Of a stretch of 64,000 bases of DNA, positions 7,865 through 16,207 are shown piece by piece. The position numbers were made by a program, and so were the translations under genes. Numbering within the stretch: position 1 is the stretch's first letter; the number at the start of each line of letters is the position of its first letter. The notes below the pieces were generated by a model. The model was not told the origin of the DNA and ran no database searches. It worked only from the letters and a program-made list of their open reading frames with translations. The DNA comes from Streptomyces sp. NBC_00878 (GTDB taxonomy: Bacteria; Actinomycetota; Actinomycetes; Streptomycetales; Streptomycetaceae), in NCBI RefSeq assembly GCF_026341515.1, contig NZ_JAPEOK010000001.1, positions 2,666,001 to 2,730,000 of the forward strand. Direction: 5' to 3'.

Positions 7865-8541
7865 TGAGGGTCGCCATTGCCGGTGCCGGCGCGGTGGGCC
7901 GCTCGATCGCGGGCGAGCTCCTGGAGAACGGGCACGAGATCCTGCTGATCGACAAGGCGCCGACCGCCATCTCGGTGGAGCGCGTCCCGCAGGCGGAGTG
8001 GCTGCTCGCCGACGCCTGCGAGATCACTTCCCTGGACGAGGCCGCGCTGCAACGGTGCAACGTGGTCATCGCGGCGACGGGCGACGACAAGGTGAACCTG
8101 GTCGTCTCGCTCCTCGCCAAGACGGAGTACGGGGTTCCGCGGGTCGTGGCCCGCGTCAACAACCCGAAGAACGAATGGCTGTTCACCGAGGCGTGGGGCG
8201 TGGACGTGGCCGTCTCGACCCCGCGTCTGATGTCGGCCCTGGTCGAGGAGGCGGTGAGCGTCGGCGATCTGGTCCGCCTGCTGCGCTTCAGCCACGGCGA
8301 CGCCAACCTCGTCGAACTGACCCTGCCCCCGGAGTCCGCCCTCGCCGGCACCCAGGTCGGCGAAGTGGCGTGGCCCGAGGACACGTCCCTCGTCACCATC
8401 ATCCGCGGCACGCGCGTCCTCACCCCCACCCACGAGGACTCCCTGGAAGCGGGCGACGAACTCCTGTTCGTGGCGGCTCAGGCCCGCGAGGAACAGTTGG
8501 AGGACCTGTTGTCGGTACGCCGCCAGGACGCGACGGGCTGA
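7864..8541 (+). CDS. TrkA-family potassium uptake regulatory protein (second of pair, CeoC-like)
   Basis: 225 residues: RCK_N (MRVAIAGAGAVGRSIA supplies GxGxxG; acidic ligand in LLIDK) and RCK_C from about residue 140 (LVELTLPPESALAGTQVGEV). It starts within the stop of the preceding RCK gene (TGATG), which indicates a two-gene operon and probably a hetero-assembly. A strong terminator follows 16 nt after the stop codon. The two RCK proteins are clearly paralogous but divergent. Substrate and partner cannot be proven from sequence alone. Confidence 0.9.
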   Translation: MRVAIAGAGAVGRSIAGELLENGHEILLIDKAPTAISVERVPQAEWLLADACEITSLDEAALQRCNVVIAATGDDKVNLVVSLLAKTEYGVPRVVARVNNPKNEWLFTEAWGVDVAVSTPRLMSALVEEAVSVGDLVRLLRFSHGDANLVELTLPPESALAGTQVGEVAWPEDTSLVTIIRGTRVLTPTHEDSLEAGDELLFVAAQAREEQLEDLLSVRRQDATG

Positions 8542-8557
8542 CGACCGGACATACGTG

Positions 8558-8593
8558 AAGGGGGGCGCCCGGAAATCTCCGGGCGCCCCCCTT
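8558..8593 (+). terminator. Rho-independent-type hairpin after the trkA pair
   Basis: Perfect 16-bp GC-rich stem (8558-8573 with 8578-8593) and a 4-nt loop. It lies between the stop of the second trkA gene and the stop of the convergent DUF3159 gene, so it can serve both directions; a short TT follows on the plus strand and the outer A-A pairs give the reverse. Confidence 0.85.
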
Positions 8594-8705
8594 CAGCCCG
8601 TCCGGCGTTTGAGGACGAGGCCGTTCAGGCCGATAGCGGGGGTCTGGGGGCGGTAGCCCCCAGCGGCCCACACAGGCACCGGGTGCCTAATCGGCAGGCC
8701 CGTGC

Positions 8706-9425
8706 CTAATCCGCAGACCGAGCGGCAGCTTCCCGCTCCTTCTCCGCGCGCTCCTCCGCCTCCATCTCCGCGAAGACATCGATCGGCGGCGGCGCCTTCG
8801 CCAGGAAGACCCAGGTCAGCCACACCGCGAGCAGGAAGGGCGGGATCTTCAGAGCGATCAGGACCCAGCCGAGCTGAGTCGTGTCGGCCCACCAGTACAG
8901 CGGAAACAGAATCGCGCACTTGGCGAGCAGAATGAGCCCCCAGGCCCAACTGGCCTTCGCGTACGCCTTCTTGCGGCCGGGGTTGCGCGTGCGCCAGGAG
9001 AGGTTCTCCTTGAAGACCGGCCCGAGAATCAGCCCGATCAGCGGCACCCCGGCGAGGGTCGTGATGATGTACGCGAGGGCGAGTCCGAGCGTGTAGAGCA
9101 TGCCGGGCAGATAGAAGTCCTTCGCGTTGCCCGTCATCATCGCGAAGACCACGCCGAAGGCGACACCGAAGACACCGCTGAAGGCGTGCTTGACGGTGTC
9201 CTTCATGACGAGGCGGACCACGACGAGCAGGATCGACACACCGAGGGCCGCGATGGCCGCCGAGTGCAGGTCCTTGTTGATCGTGTAGATCGTGACGAAG
9301 AGCAGGCCCGGCAGGACCGTCTCGATCATGCCCCGCAGACCGCCGAACGCCTCGAAGAGCGCGGCCTCGGTCACTGCCCGCGAATCCCGCTGGGCGTCTT
9401 CGGTCGGCTTGTCGAGCGACGTCAC
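8706..9425 (-). CDS. DUF3159 family integral membrane protein
   Basis: 239 residues, starting at GTG 9423-9425. It has about five or six hydrophobic spans: around VLPGLLFVTIYTI, ALGVSILLVVVRLV, VFGVAFGVVFAMM, LGLALAYIITTLAG, LLAKCAILFPLYWW and the last near 200. It ends in a charged, helical tail (AEMEAEERAEKEREAAA). This matches the DUF3159 family, conserved in actinobacteria next to an OB-fold protein and the ceoBC genes; its biochemical role is unknown. The start is 3 nt after the stop of the upstream OB-fold gene and its Shine-Dalgarno overlaps that stop, so the two are one operon. Early residues 20-40 (FEAFGGLRGMIETVLPGL) form the family signature. Confidence 0.85.
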   Translation of the reverse strand: MTSLDKPTEDAQRDSRAVTEAALFEAFGGLRGMIETVLPGLLFVTIYTINKDLHSAAIAALGVSILLVVVRLVMKDTVKHAFSGVFGVAFGVVFAMMTGNAKDFYLPGMLYTLGLALAYIITTLAGVPLIGLILGPVFKENLSWRTRNPGRKKAYAKASWAWGLILLAKCAILFPLYWWADTTQLGWVLIALKIPPFLLAVWLTWVFLAKAPPPIDVFAEMEAEERAEKEREAAARSAD

Positions 9426-9428
9426 CGG

Positions 9429-9827
9429 CTACTCCCGTCCGAGGGGTCTGAGTTCGTATTTGGGATTGAACAGCACCCGGCGGCCCCGGCTCATCGAGAT
9501 CCGGCCCGATGCGATCAGCTTGCGCCCCGGTTCTATCCCCACTATGGAGCGCCTGCCGAGCCACACCACGTCCAGTGCGGCCGAACCGTCGAACAGCTCG
9601 GCCTCCAGGGCCGGGACACCGGCCCTCGGGCGCAGCGTGACCGTGCGCAAGGTACCAGTAACCGTGACCACCTGTCGGTCGCGGCAGTCACCGATGCGCG
9701 TACAGCCCGCGGTCTCGGCGTCCTCGCGCAGCTCCTCCGACTCCAGGTCCTCCTGGGACGAGGAGAGCCGGTCGAGCATCCGCCGGAACCGGCCCGCCGG
9801 CTTTTCGGAACGAGGCACAGCACTCAT
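9429..9827 (-). CDS. OB-fold nucleic-acid-binding domain protein
   Basis: 132 residues, start at ATG 9827. A polar N-terminus with a short helix (FRRMLDRLSSSQEDLE) is followed by an OB-fold (about 50-125): strands around VVTVTGTLRTVTLRP, ALEAELFDGSAALDVVWLG and RRSIVGIEPGRKLIASGRIS, the usual RecG/RPA-like OB layout. It is the counterpart of the small OB-fold gene beside DUF3159 in other actinobacteria (Rv2694c from memory). Function is unknown; single-strand DNA or RNA binding is inferred from the fold only. An in-frame extension upstream to 9968 runs through a 21-nt tandem repeat and lacks conserved sequence, so I reject it. Confidence 0.8.
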   Translation of the reverse strand: MSAVPRSEKPAGRFRRMLDRLSSSQEDLESEELREDAETAGCTRIGDCRDRQVVTVTGTLRTVTLRPRAGVPALEAELFDGSAALDVVWLGRRSIVGIEPGRKLIASGRISMSRGRRVLFNPKYELRPLGRE

Positions 9828-9893
9828 GCCTGAAAGCGTACCGGGGAGCGCTGACACGTACGTACCCGCACGACCCGGCACTCGAACACACAC

Positions 9894-9956
9894 GCCCGAA
9901 GCCATCGCTCGCACGCCTGAAGCCATCGCTCGCACGCCCGAAGCCACCGCTCGCGT
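9894..9956. repeat. Three tandem copies of a 21-bp unit
   Basis: Units at 9894-9914, 9915-9935 and 9936-9956 share the core GAAGCCA.CGCTCGC; the first two differ at one base and the third at two or three. It lies between the OB-fold gene start and the kdpE stop. The unit length is a multiple of three, so any read-through frame stays open, but no gene appears to use it. Confidence 0.8.
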
Positions 9957-9984
9957 GCCCGGACACACCTGTCGGACTCGCGGC

Positions 9985-10668
9985 TCACCTCTCGAACCGA
10001 TACCCCATCCCCGGCTCCGTAATGAAGTGCCGGGGATGCGAAGGATCCGACTCCAGTTTCCGGCGGAGCTGGGCCATGTAGACCCGCAGATAGTTCGTCT
10101 CCGTGCCGTAGGAGGGGCCCCAGACCTCCTGGAGCAGCTGTTTCTGGCCGACCAGGCGGCCGGTGTTGCGGACCAGCACCTCCAGGAGGTGCCACTCGGT
10201 CGGGGTGAGGCGCACGTCTCGGCCGTCCCGGTTGACCTTCTTGGCGGCCAGGTCGACGGTGAAGTCCTCGGTCTCGACGATCACGTCGTCCTCGCCGCCC
10301 CCGGTGGGCTCGGCACGGCGGACGGCGGCCCTCAGGCGGGCGAGCAGCTCGTCCATGCCGAAGGGCTTGGTCACGTAGTCGTCGGCGCCCGCGTCGAGGG
10401 CCTCGACCTTCTCGTCGGAGGTGTGCCGGGCGGACAGCACCAGGATCGGCACGCGGGTCCAGCCGCGCAGCCCCTTGATCACCTCGACGCCGTCCATGTC
10501 GGGCAGACCCAGGTCGAGCACGACGACATCGGGGTGCCGGGCGGCCGCGAGCTGGAGCGCGGTGGCGCCGTCGGGGGCCGCGTCGACCTCGTACTTGCGT
10601 GCCTTGAGGTTGATCACGAGGGCTCGGGTGATCTGCGGCTCGTCGTCGACCACGAGGACGCGGGTCAT
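9985..10668 (-). CDS. kdpE: KdpE, OmpR-type response regulator of potassium transport
   Basis: 227 residues: receiver domain 1-120 (acidic pocket VVDDE, phospho-acceptor Asp52 in VVVLDLGLPDMDG, switch Ser/Thr, Lys in VTKPF) and a C-terminal winged-helix DNA-binding domain (LTPTEWHLLEVLVRN, then MGYRF at the end). It overlaps the upstream kdpD stop by 4 nt (ATGA), showing a kdpDE operon. In E. coli and many bacteria KdpDE turns on kdpFABC at low K+ or salt stress. No kdpFABC genes are present in this window, so the target is elsewhere or has changed. Confidence 0.93.
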   Translation of the reverse strand: MTRVLVVDDEPQITRALVINLKARKYEVDAAPDGATALQLAAARHPDVVVLDLGLPDMDGVEVIKGLRGWTRVPILVLSARHTSDEKVEALDAGADDYVTKPFGMDELLARLRAAVRRAEPTGGGEDDVIVETEDFTVDLAAKKVNRDGRDVRLTPTEWHLLEVLVRNTGRLVGQKQLLQEVWGPSYGTETNYLRVYMAQLRRKLESDPSHPRHFITEPGMGYRFER

Positions 10669-13223
10669 GAAGCCTGCCTTTCCGGTTGTACGAGTTCGGA
10701 GACGGCCGCGAGTGGTGCCGGGTGGGCCGGGCCCGCTCTGAGGGTGAGAACCATGGTGAGGCCGCCGCCTGGAGTGTCCTCGGCGTCGAGGGTGCCGCCC
10801 ATGGCCTCGGCGAAGCCGCGGGCGACCGCGAGGCCGAGGCCGACACCGGCGCCGCGCGGGACGTCCCCGTAGCGCTGGAAGGGCGCGAAGATACGGTCCT
10901 TCGCCTCGTCCGGGACGCCGCGGCCACGGTCCACGACCCGGACCTCCACGCGGTCGCCGAGCGCGCTGGCGGAGACGAGGACCCGCTCGTCGGCGGGGCC
11001 GTACTTGACGGCGTTCTCGACGATGTTGGCGACGGAGCGCTCCAGGAGGCCCGGGTCGACGGCGACCATGGGCAGGGTCTCGGGGATCTCCAGCTCGACG
11101 CTGTTCTCCGGTACGCCGCCCAGCGCCATCGGCACGACCTCGTCGAGGTCGATCTCGCGGATCAGCGGCGTGACCGTGCCGGTCTGCAGTCGGGACATGT
11201 CCAGGAGGTTGCCGACCAGGTGGTCGAGCCGGTCGGCGCCCGCCTCGATGCCTTCCAGGAGCTCGGCCTCGTCCTCCTCGGACCAGGCCACGTCGTCGGA
11301 CCTGAGGGACGACACGGCGGCCTTGATCGCGGCCAGCGGGGTGCGCAGGTCATGGCTGACGGCGGCCAGCAGCGCCGTACGGATGCGGTTGCCCTCGGCG
11401 AGTGCGCGGGCCCGCTCGGCCTCCTCCTGGAGGCGCTTGCGGTCCAGCACGACGACGGCCTGGGCGGCGAAGGCGGCGAGCACCCGGCGGTCCTCGGCGG
11501 GCAGGACCCGGCCGGAGAGGGCGAGGGCGGTGTGGTCGCCGACCGGCACGTCCACGTCCGCGTCGTCGGGGAGCGTCGGCGGGTGCGGGCCGACGCTGCC
11601 CGCGCAGGTCCACGGGTCGACGTCGCTCTTGCGCTCCAGCAGGGCGGCCGACTCCATGCCGAAGGTCTCGCGGACCCGCTCCAGCAGGGCGTCCAGGCTG
11701 GTCTCGCCGCGCAGGACGCTGCCTGCCAGGAAGGAGAGGATCTCGGACTCGGCACGCAGCCGGGCCGCCTGGTGGGTGCGGCGGGCCGCCAGGTCCACGA
11801 CGGAGGCGACGGCCACCGCGACACCCACGAAGATCACGATGGCGACGACGTTCCTGGGGTCGGCGATGGTCAGCCGGTGCAGCGGCAGGGTGAAGTAGTA
11901 GTTCAGCAGCAGCGAGCCGAAGGCCGCCGAGGCGAGCGCCGGGAGCAGCCCGCCGAGCAGCGCCGCCGCGACGACCAGAGCCAGGAAGAGCAGCATGTCG
12001 TTGGCGAGCCCGAGGTCCGTGTCGCCGTGGGTCAGCAGCAGCGCGAGGAGGGCCGGGCCGACGATGCCGACCAGCCAGCCCGCGATGATCCGGGACCGGC
12101 CGAGCCGCGCTCCCCGGGCGACCGGCAGTCCGCGCCCCTTGCCGGCCTTGTCGTGCGTGACGATGTGTACGTCCAGGTCGGGCCCCGACTCCCGGGCGAC
12201 CGTGGCGCCGACGCCGGGGCCGAACACGTACTGCCAGGCCTTGCGCCGCGAGGAGCCCAGGACGATCTGGGAGGCGTTGACGCCGCGTGCGAACTCCAGC
12301 AGCGCGGACGGGATGTCGTCGCCGATGACGTGGTGGAAGGTGCCGCCCAGGTCTTCGGCGAGGGTGCGCTGGACGGCGAGCTCCTTGGGCGAGGCGGCGG
12401 TCAGGCCGTCGCTGCGGGAGATGTAGACGGCGAGCACCTCGCCGCCCGCGCCCTTCTCCGCCAGCCGTGCCGCGCGGCGGATCAGCGTACGGCCCTCGGG
12501 TCCGCCGGTCAGTCCCACGACGATGCGTTCGCGGGCCTGCCAGGTGGAGCGGATGCCGTGCTCGCCGCGGTACTGCTGGAGGTATGCGTCGACACGGTCG
12601 GCGACCCAGAGGAGGGCCAGTTCGCGCAGGGCGGTGAGGTTGCCGGGGCGGAAGTAGTTGGACAGGGCCGCGTCGACCTTGTCGGGCTTGTAGATGTTGC
12701 CGTGCGCCATCCGGCGCCGCAGCGCCTGTGGCGACATGTCGACCAGCTCGATCTGGTCGGCCCGCCGTACGACCTCGTCCGGGACGGTCTCCTGTTGCCG
12801 CACACCGGTTATCGACTCGACGACGTCACCGAGGGACTCCAGGTGCTGGATGTTGACCGTCGAGACCACGTCGATTCCGGCGGCGAGGAGTTCCTCGACG
12901 TCCTGCCAGCGCTTGATGTTCCGTGAGCCGGGGATATTCGTGTGGGCCAGTTCGTCCACCAGGGCGACGGCCGGGGCGCGCTCCAGTACGGCGTCGACGT
13001 CCATCTCGGTGAAGACGGTGCCCCGGTAGGCCAGCTCCTGGCGCGGGATCTGCTCCAGACCGTGCAGCATCACCTCGGTGCGCGGCCGGTCGTAGTGCTC
13101 GACGAAGGCCACCACGCAGTCCGTACCCCGCTCGACACGGCGATGCGCCTCGGACAGCATCGCGTACGTCTTCCCGACGCCCGGTGCCGCACCGAGATGG
13201 ATCCGAAGCTTGCCGCGTCCCAT
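10665..13223 (-). CDS. kdpD: KdpD, sensor histidine kinase of potassium limitation
   Basis: 852 residues, close to the E. coli length of 894. An N-terminal KdpD domain has the Walker A GAAPGVGKTY at residues ~10-20; a Usp-like domain follows at ~235-360; then four close-packed membrane spans (~385-490), a GAF-like segment, HisKA with the phospho-acceptor His in AAVSHDLRTPLAAIKA, and an HATPase with the N-box NIVENAVKYG and G-boxes DRGRGVPDE and GVGLGLAVA. I start at ATG 13223, immediately before the conserved GRGKLRIHLG; the 19 codons upstream are unconserved. It precedes kdpE with a 4-nt overlap. The Usp domain is where KdpD of Staphylococcus binds c-di-AMP (established there, not shown here). 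Confidence 0.95.
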   Translation of the reverse strand: MGRGKLRIHLGAAPGVGKTYAMLSEAHRRVERGTDCVVAFVEHYDRPRTEVMLHGLEQIPRQELAYRGTVFTEMDVDAVLERAPAVALVDELAHTNIPGSRNIKRWQDVEELLAAGIDVVSTVNIQHLESLGDVVESITGVRQQETVPDEVVRRADQIELVDMSPQALRRRMAHGNIYKPDKVDAALSNYFRPGNLTALRELALLWVADRVDAYLQQYRGEHGIRSTWQARERIVVGLTGGPEGRTLIRRAARLAEKGAGGEVLAVYISRSDGLTAASPKELAVQRTLAEDLGGTFHHVIGDDIPSALLEFARGVNASQIVLGSSRRKAWQYVFGPGVGATVARESGPDLDVHIVTHDKAGKGRGLPVARGARLGRSRIIAGWLVGIVGPALLALLLTHGDTDLGLANDMLLFLALVVAAALLGGLLPALASAAFGSLLLNYYFTLPLHRLTIADPRNVVAIVIFVGVAVAVASVVDLAARRTHQAARLRAESEILSFLAGSVLRGETSLDALLERVRETFGMESAALLERKSDVDPWTCAGSVGPHPPTLPDDADVDVPVGDHTALALSGRVLPAEDRRVLAAFAAQAVVVLDRKRLQEEAERARALAEGNRIRTALLAAVSHDLRTPLAAIKAAVSSLRSDDVAWSEEDEAELLEGIEAGADRLDHLVGNLLDMSRLQTGTVTPLIREIDLDEVVPMALGGVPENSVELEIPETLPMVAVDPGLLERSVANIVENAVKYGPADERVLVSASALGDRVEVRVVDRGRGVPDEAKDRIFAPFQRYGDVPRGAGVGLGLAVARGFAEAMGGTLDAEDTPGGGLTMVLTLRAGPAHPAPLAAVSELVQPERQAS

Positions 13224-13364
13224 GGCCCCATTGTCTTCCCAAACGCACTGCGTACGCTGCGTCGACCTTACGGCCAGCAATCCGGGCGAATGGGGTACGG
13301 GGCGGGGTGCGGGGCGTCTTTGACAGAACCCTGACGCGTCGGGACAGCGCCCTACCCGCCTCAG

Positions 13365-13442
13365 CGGGCCCCTGTGCTTCCGGGCCCCTGTGCTTCCGGG
13401 CCTCTGTGCTTCCGGGCCTCTGCGCTTCTGGCCTCAGTGCTC
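13365..13442. repeat. 16-bp tandem repeat, four copies plus a degenerate fifth
   Basis: CGGGCCCCTGTGCTTC at 13365-13380 is repeated exactly at 13381-13396, with one or two changes at 13397-13412 and 13413-13428, and then a decayed copy running to about 13442. The last copy overlaps the 3' end and stop codon of the ABC ATPase gene on the minus strand, so the repeat has contributed to or abuts its C-terminus. Confidence 0.85.
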
Positions 13443-14138
13443 CACGATCTCGCCGTCGCTCAGTTCCAGGACCCGGTCGGCCAGGTCCAGGAGGGCCGCG
13501 TCATGGGTCGCGACGAGCGCGGTGACCCGCTCACTGCGGACGACGGCCCGCAGCAGCTCCATCACCGCGATCCCGGTCTCGGCGTCGAGCTGGCCGGTGG
13601 GCTCGTCGGCGATGAGGAGCGCGGGCTCGTTCGCGAGAGCGCGGGCGATCGCCACGCGCTGCTGCTGGCCGCCGGAGAGCTCCCCGGGCCGCTGCGCGGC
13701 GTGGTCGGCCAGCCCGACCAGGGAGAGCAGCAGCTCGACGCGCTCCTCGCGCTCGCGGGGATCGGCCCGGCGCAGCCGCATCGGCACTCCCACGTTCTCG
13801 GCGGCCGTCAGGATCGGGATGAGTCCGAAGGACTGGAAGACGAAGCCGATACGGTCCCGGCGCAGCTCCAGCAGCCCGTTCTCCCCGAGCCCGGAGAGGT
13901 CGAGCCCGTCGACGGTGATCCGTCCCTCGTCGACCTCGTCGAGCCCGCCGACGAGGTTGAGCAGCGTCGTCTTGCCGGACCCCGACCGCCCCTTGAGGGC
14001 GACGAGTTCACCGCGAGGTATGTCGAACGAGACGCCGCGCAGGGCGTGTACGGCGGTGGCGCCGCTCCCGTACGAGCGGTGGACGTTCTCCACGCGCACC
14101 ATCGTGTCCGTGCCGACCTGGCTGACGACCTGGCTCAT
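13434..14138 (-). CDS. ABC transporter ATP-binding protein (LolD/MacB type), no permease nearby
   Basis: 234 residues, the normal size for a stand-alone ATPase of the LolCDE/MacB class. Walker A is KGRSGSGKTTLLNLVGG, the Q-loop is in VFQSFGLIP, the signature is ELSGGQQQRVAIARAL, Walker B is ALLIADEPTGQLD, and the H-loop is in VATHD; all are intact. The ATG at 14138 has GGGGGAGGG upstream. It partners normally with an FtsX-like permease, but none is within reach: kdpD is downstream and a secreted lyase upstream. The 3' end lies inside a 16-bp tandem repeat. It may pair with a permease encoded elsewhere. Confidence 0.88.
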   Translation of the reverse strand: MSQVVSQVGTDTMVRVENVHRSYGSGATAVHALRGVSFDIPRGELVALKGRSGSGKTTLLNLVGGLDEVDEGRITVDGLDLSGLGENGLLELRRDRIGFVFQSFGLIPILTAAENVGVPMRLRRADPREREERVELLLSLVGLADHAAQRPGELSGGQQQRVAIARALANEPALLIADEPTGQLDAETGIAVMELLRAVVRSERVTALVATHDAALLDLADRVLELSDGEIVEH

Positions 14139-14197
14139 GACCCTCCCCCGTGGACCGGGCGCCAGTATCACCGTCCGGCGCCCGGCCGGGCAACGGT

Positions 14198-15424
14198 TCA
14201 GCTCGGGTTGTCGCCGTGCGTGAGCGTCTCCCAGGCGACGAAGAGGTTGTTGCTCCCCGCCGGACGGTTCTGCTGCGTCAGCCGGTCGGTGTTGGTCATG
14301 GCGTGGCCGAGGCGGTTGCTCAGGGCGTTGTGGCCGACCTCCGTGATCGGCCCGAGCCCGAGGTGCAGCGAGCCGCCGCACAGCCAGCTCGGGGGCGCCT
14401 CGCCCAGCTGGTACTTGGCCTGGAAGCCGAGCGCGTGCCGCAGCCGCTCGCCGACGTCGGTGCCGTACAGGTCCTGGCCCTGGATGCGGCTGGTCTCGGC
14501 GACGTGCGAGATCGCGGAGATGCCGTATCCGGTGTGCGTGAGGTCGCGGCAGGTCTCCTGGGTGAGCCCGTTGACGAAGGTCGACTGCCCCTGCCAGTAG
14601 TTGATGATCTTCTGAGCGGTGTCGAGGTTCTGGCTCGGCACGGTCTTCGGCAGCGCGCCGTCGGAGGACAGGTACACGAACGCGGCCGTACGGGTCCTGA
14701 ACTTCGCCATGGCCTTGTCGTACGACGCCTTGTCCTCCAGGAAGACGGAGATGCCGAGGGAGGCCTCCATCATCGACAGCTCCCAGTTGCCGTTGGAGTT
14801 CGAGCCGTTGATGATCTCCGGGAGGTACACGGTGCGCAGCATGGTCGCGAAGCGGCCCGAGTTCGCCCAGCCCCCGTCGTACGTGTACTTGATGATCTCG
14901 GCGGCCTTGGGCCACGACGAGCCCGCCCAGCCGGTCTGCAGCGGGGCGTTGCTGTTGGTGTGGTCCTGGATCGTGGCGGACCAGGCGTCCATCAGCTGGA
15001 TCGCCTTCTGCGCGTAGCGCGCGTCCCGCGTGATGTACCAGGCGAGGGCCTGGGTGTACGCGGCGATCGCGTCCTCGCGCTCGTCGGTGCAGCCGTTGTT
15101 GGGGTTCGAGTACGAGCCGCACTCGACGACCGCGCGGGGTTTGGGTATGCGCGACAGCGAGGCGTACGGGCTCGCCATCATCTGGTCGTACGCGCCCTTC
15201 CAGGGCTGCGCGCCGGCGTTGACCTGCTGCCGGGCGAAGTCCAACTGGCCGCGGGAGACGGTGACTCCGGGGTGCGTGAAGGTGGCGGGCGCCGCCTCGG
15301 CGCGGTCGGCGGCGGGCCAGGCGAGGACTCCGGCCAGGAGGCCGGCAACGGTGGCGAGGAGTGCGAGGCGTGATCTGCGGCGGTGACGTGGAGGTACCGG
15401 GGTGTTCGGCATTGCGGGGGACAT
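14198..15424 (-). CDS. Secreted alginate-lyase-like (alpha/alpha toroid) protein
   Basis: 408 residues. The N-terminus has a twin-arginine-like signal (RHRRRSRLALLATVAGLLAG, cleavage expected near AEAAPA). The mature part matches the alginate lyase superfamily fold of paired helices: it begins THPGVTVSRGQLDFAR, which is typical of streptomycete 'alginate lyase family' exoproteins, and has conserved NGNWELSMMEA and HTGYGISAISHVAETSR segments with candidate catalytic Asn/His/Tyr. The true polysaccharide substrate is unknown. ATG 15424 has AAGAGAACGG upstream; an inner ATG at 15412 lacks a site. It is monocistronic, about 60 nt upstream of the ABC ATPase gene. Confidence 0.82.
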   Translation of the reverse strand: MSPAMPNTPVPPRHRRRSRLALLATVAGLLAGVLAWPAADRAEAAPATFTHPGVTVSRGQLDFARQQVNAGAQPWKGAYDQMMASPYASLSRIPKPRAVVECGSYSNPNNGCTDEREDAIAAYTQALAWYITRDARYAQKAIQLMDAWSATIQDHTNSNAPLQTGWAGSSWPKAAEIIKYTYDGGWANSGRFATMLRTVYLPEIINGSNSNGNWELSMMEASLGISVFLEDKASYDKAMAKFRTRTAAFVYLSSDGALPKTVPSQNLDTAQKIINYWQGQSTFVNGLTQETCRDLTHTGYGISAISHVAETSRIQGQDLYGTDVGERLRHALGFQAKYQLGEAPPSWLCGGSLHLGLGPITEVGHNALSNRLGHAMTNTDRLTQQNRPAGSNNLFVAWETLTHGDNPS

Positions 15425-15553
15425 CCGTTCTCTTATGTGAACACGGAATGCCTTTATGAACACAGGCGTTGGCGGTGACCATAGGTACGGACCAATTTCA
15501 CGTCAAGAGAAAAGGCAGAAGAAAAGAACCGACCGCGCCGCGTACTGCAGCGC

Positions 15554-16207
15554 TCAGTCCTTGACCGTGAAGCCGTACTCCCCGCCGAGCGCACCTTGCG
15601 GGTCCTGGTGGGTCATGCCGCCCGTCGCGGGCCTGCCGATCGGGGCCGCCTCGAAGAGGGCGGACTTGTCGATGTTGCCCGGGTCCCAGTGGTTGTTGCC
15701 CGGGATGTTCGCATGCCCGTAGTGACCGCCTTTGCTCATCCACACCGAGCGGGGGCGGTTGGTCGCGTCGGCGCCCGAGGTCGCGAGGCGGCCCGCCGGG
15801 AAGATGTCCGGGATCCGCCAGGAGCGGATCGCGGCCATCACCAGATCGAAGTTCGGCCCCGGCTTCCAGGTGGCCGTGAACGGCTTGGCCGCCCGCCCGA
15901 GTACCTCGATCTGGATGCAGACCTTCCCGACCCGGTTGGTCCTCGTCGAACCGTCGTTCCGCAGCGCACGGGCGCTGGAACCCAGCGGGCCGAACTGGCC
16001 CAGCCGGTCCGTGGTCGGGTCGTACAGCAGATGCGGCTCGGCGGACTTGCGGATCAGATCCGCCGCCACGGAACGGAACGCGTCGTCACCCGTGCCGCTC
16101 TCCGTGGTGTGCCAGACGACTCGGCCGGGGACCGACGGATGGTCCATCGCGCCTCCGATGCTGCCGTCGCCCAGCCGCTGCGCCTTCTCGATCCAGTTCG
16201 TACCCAT
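15554..16207 (-). CDS. N-acetylmuramoyl-L-alanine amidase-like protein (amidase_2/PGRP fold)
   Basis: 217 residues without an obvious signal peptide. The first zinc-ligand region VVWHTTESG, a middle strand KVCIQIEVLG, and the final GHANIPGNNHWDPGNID carry the His...His...Asp pattern of zinc amidases that cleave the stem peptide from peptidoglycan. ATG 16207 follows GGGGGACCCGGA; nine codons upstream are unconserved. Such leaderless amidases occur in phage lysins and in streptomycete proteins of unclear role; export, if any, would need another route. Divergent from the TetR gene with a shared ~220-bp promoter region, so TetR might regulate it (inference). Confidence 0.75.
   Translation of the reverse strand: MGTNWIEKAQRLGDGSIGGAMDHPSVPGRVVWHTTESGTGDDAFRSVAADLIRKSAEPHLLYDPTTDRLGQFGPLGSSARALRNDGSTRTNRVGKVCIQIEVLGRAAKPFTATWKPGPNFDLVMAAIRSWRIPDIFPAGRLATSGADATNRPRSVWMSKGGHYGHANIPGNNHWDPGNIDKSALFEAAPIGRPATGGMTHQDPQGALGGEYGFTVKD

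Noticed and set aside
9828..9968. N-terminal extension of the OB-fold gene through the 21-bp repeats
   Set aside because: The extension is made of repeat-encoded MASGVRA units and lacks conservation; the ATG at 9827 fits the family length.
10686..12926. Very long plus-strand frame opposite kdpD
   Set aside because: Shadow of kdpD; composition is Gly/Arg/Ala/His-rich without any motif.
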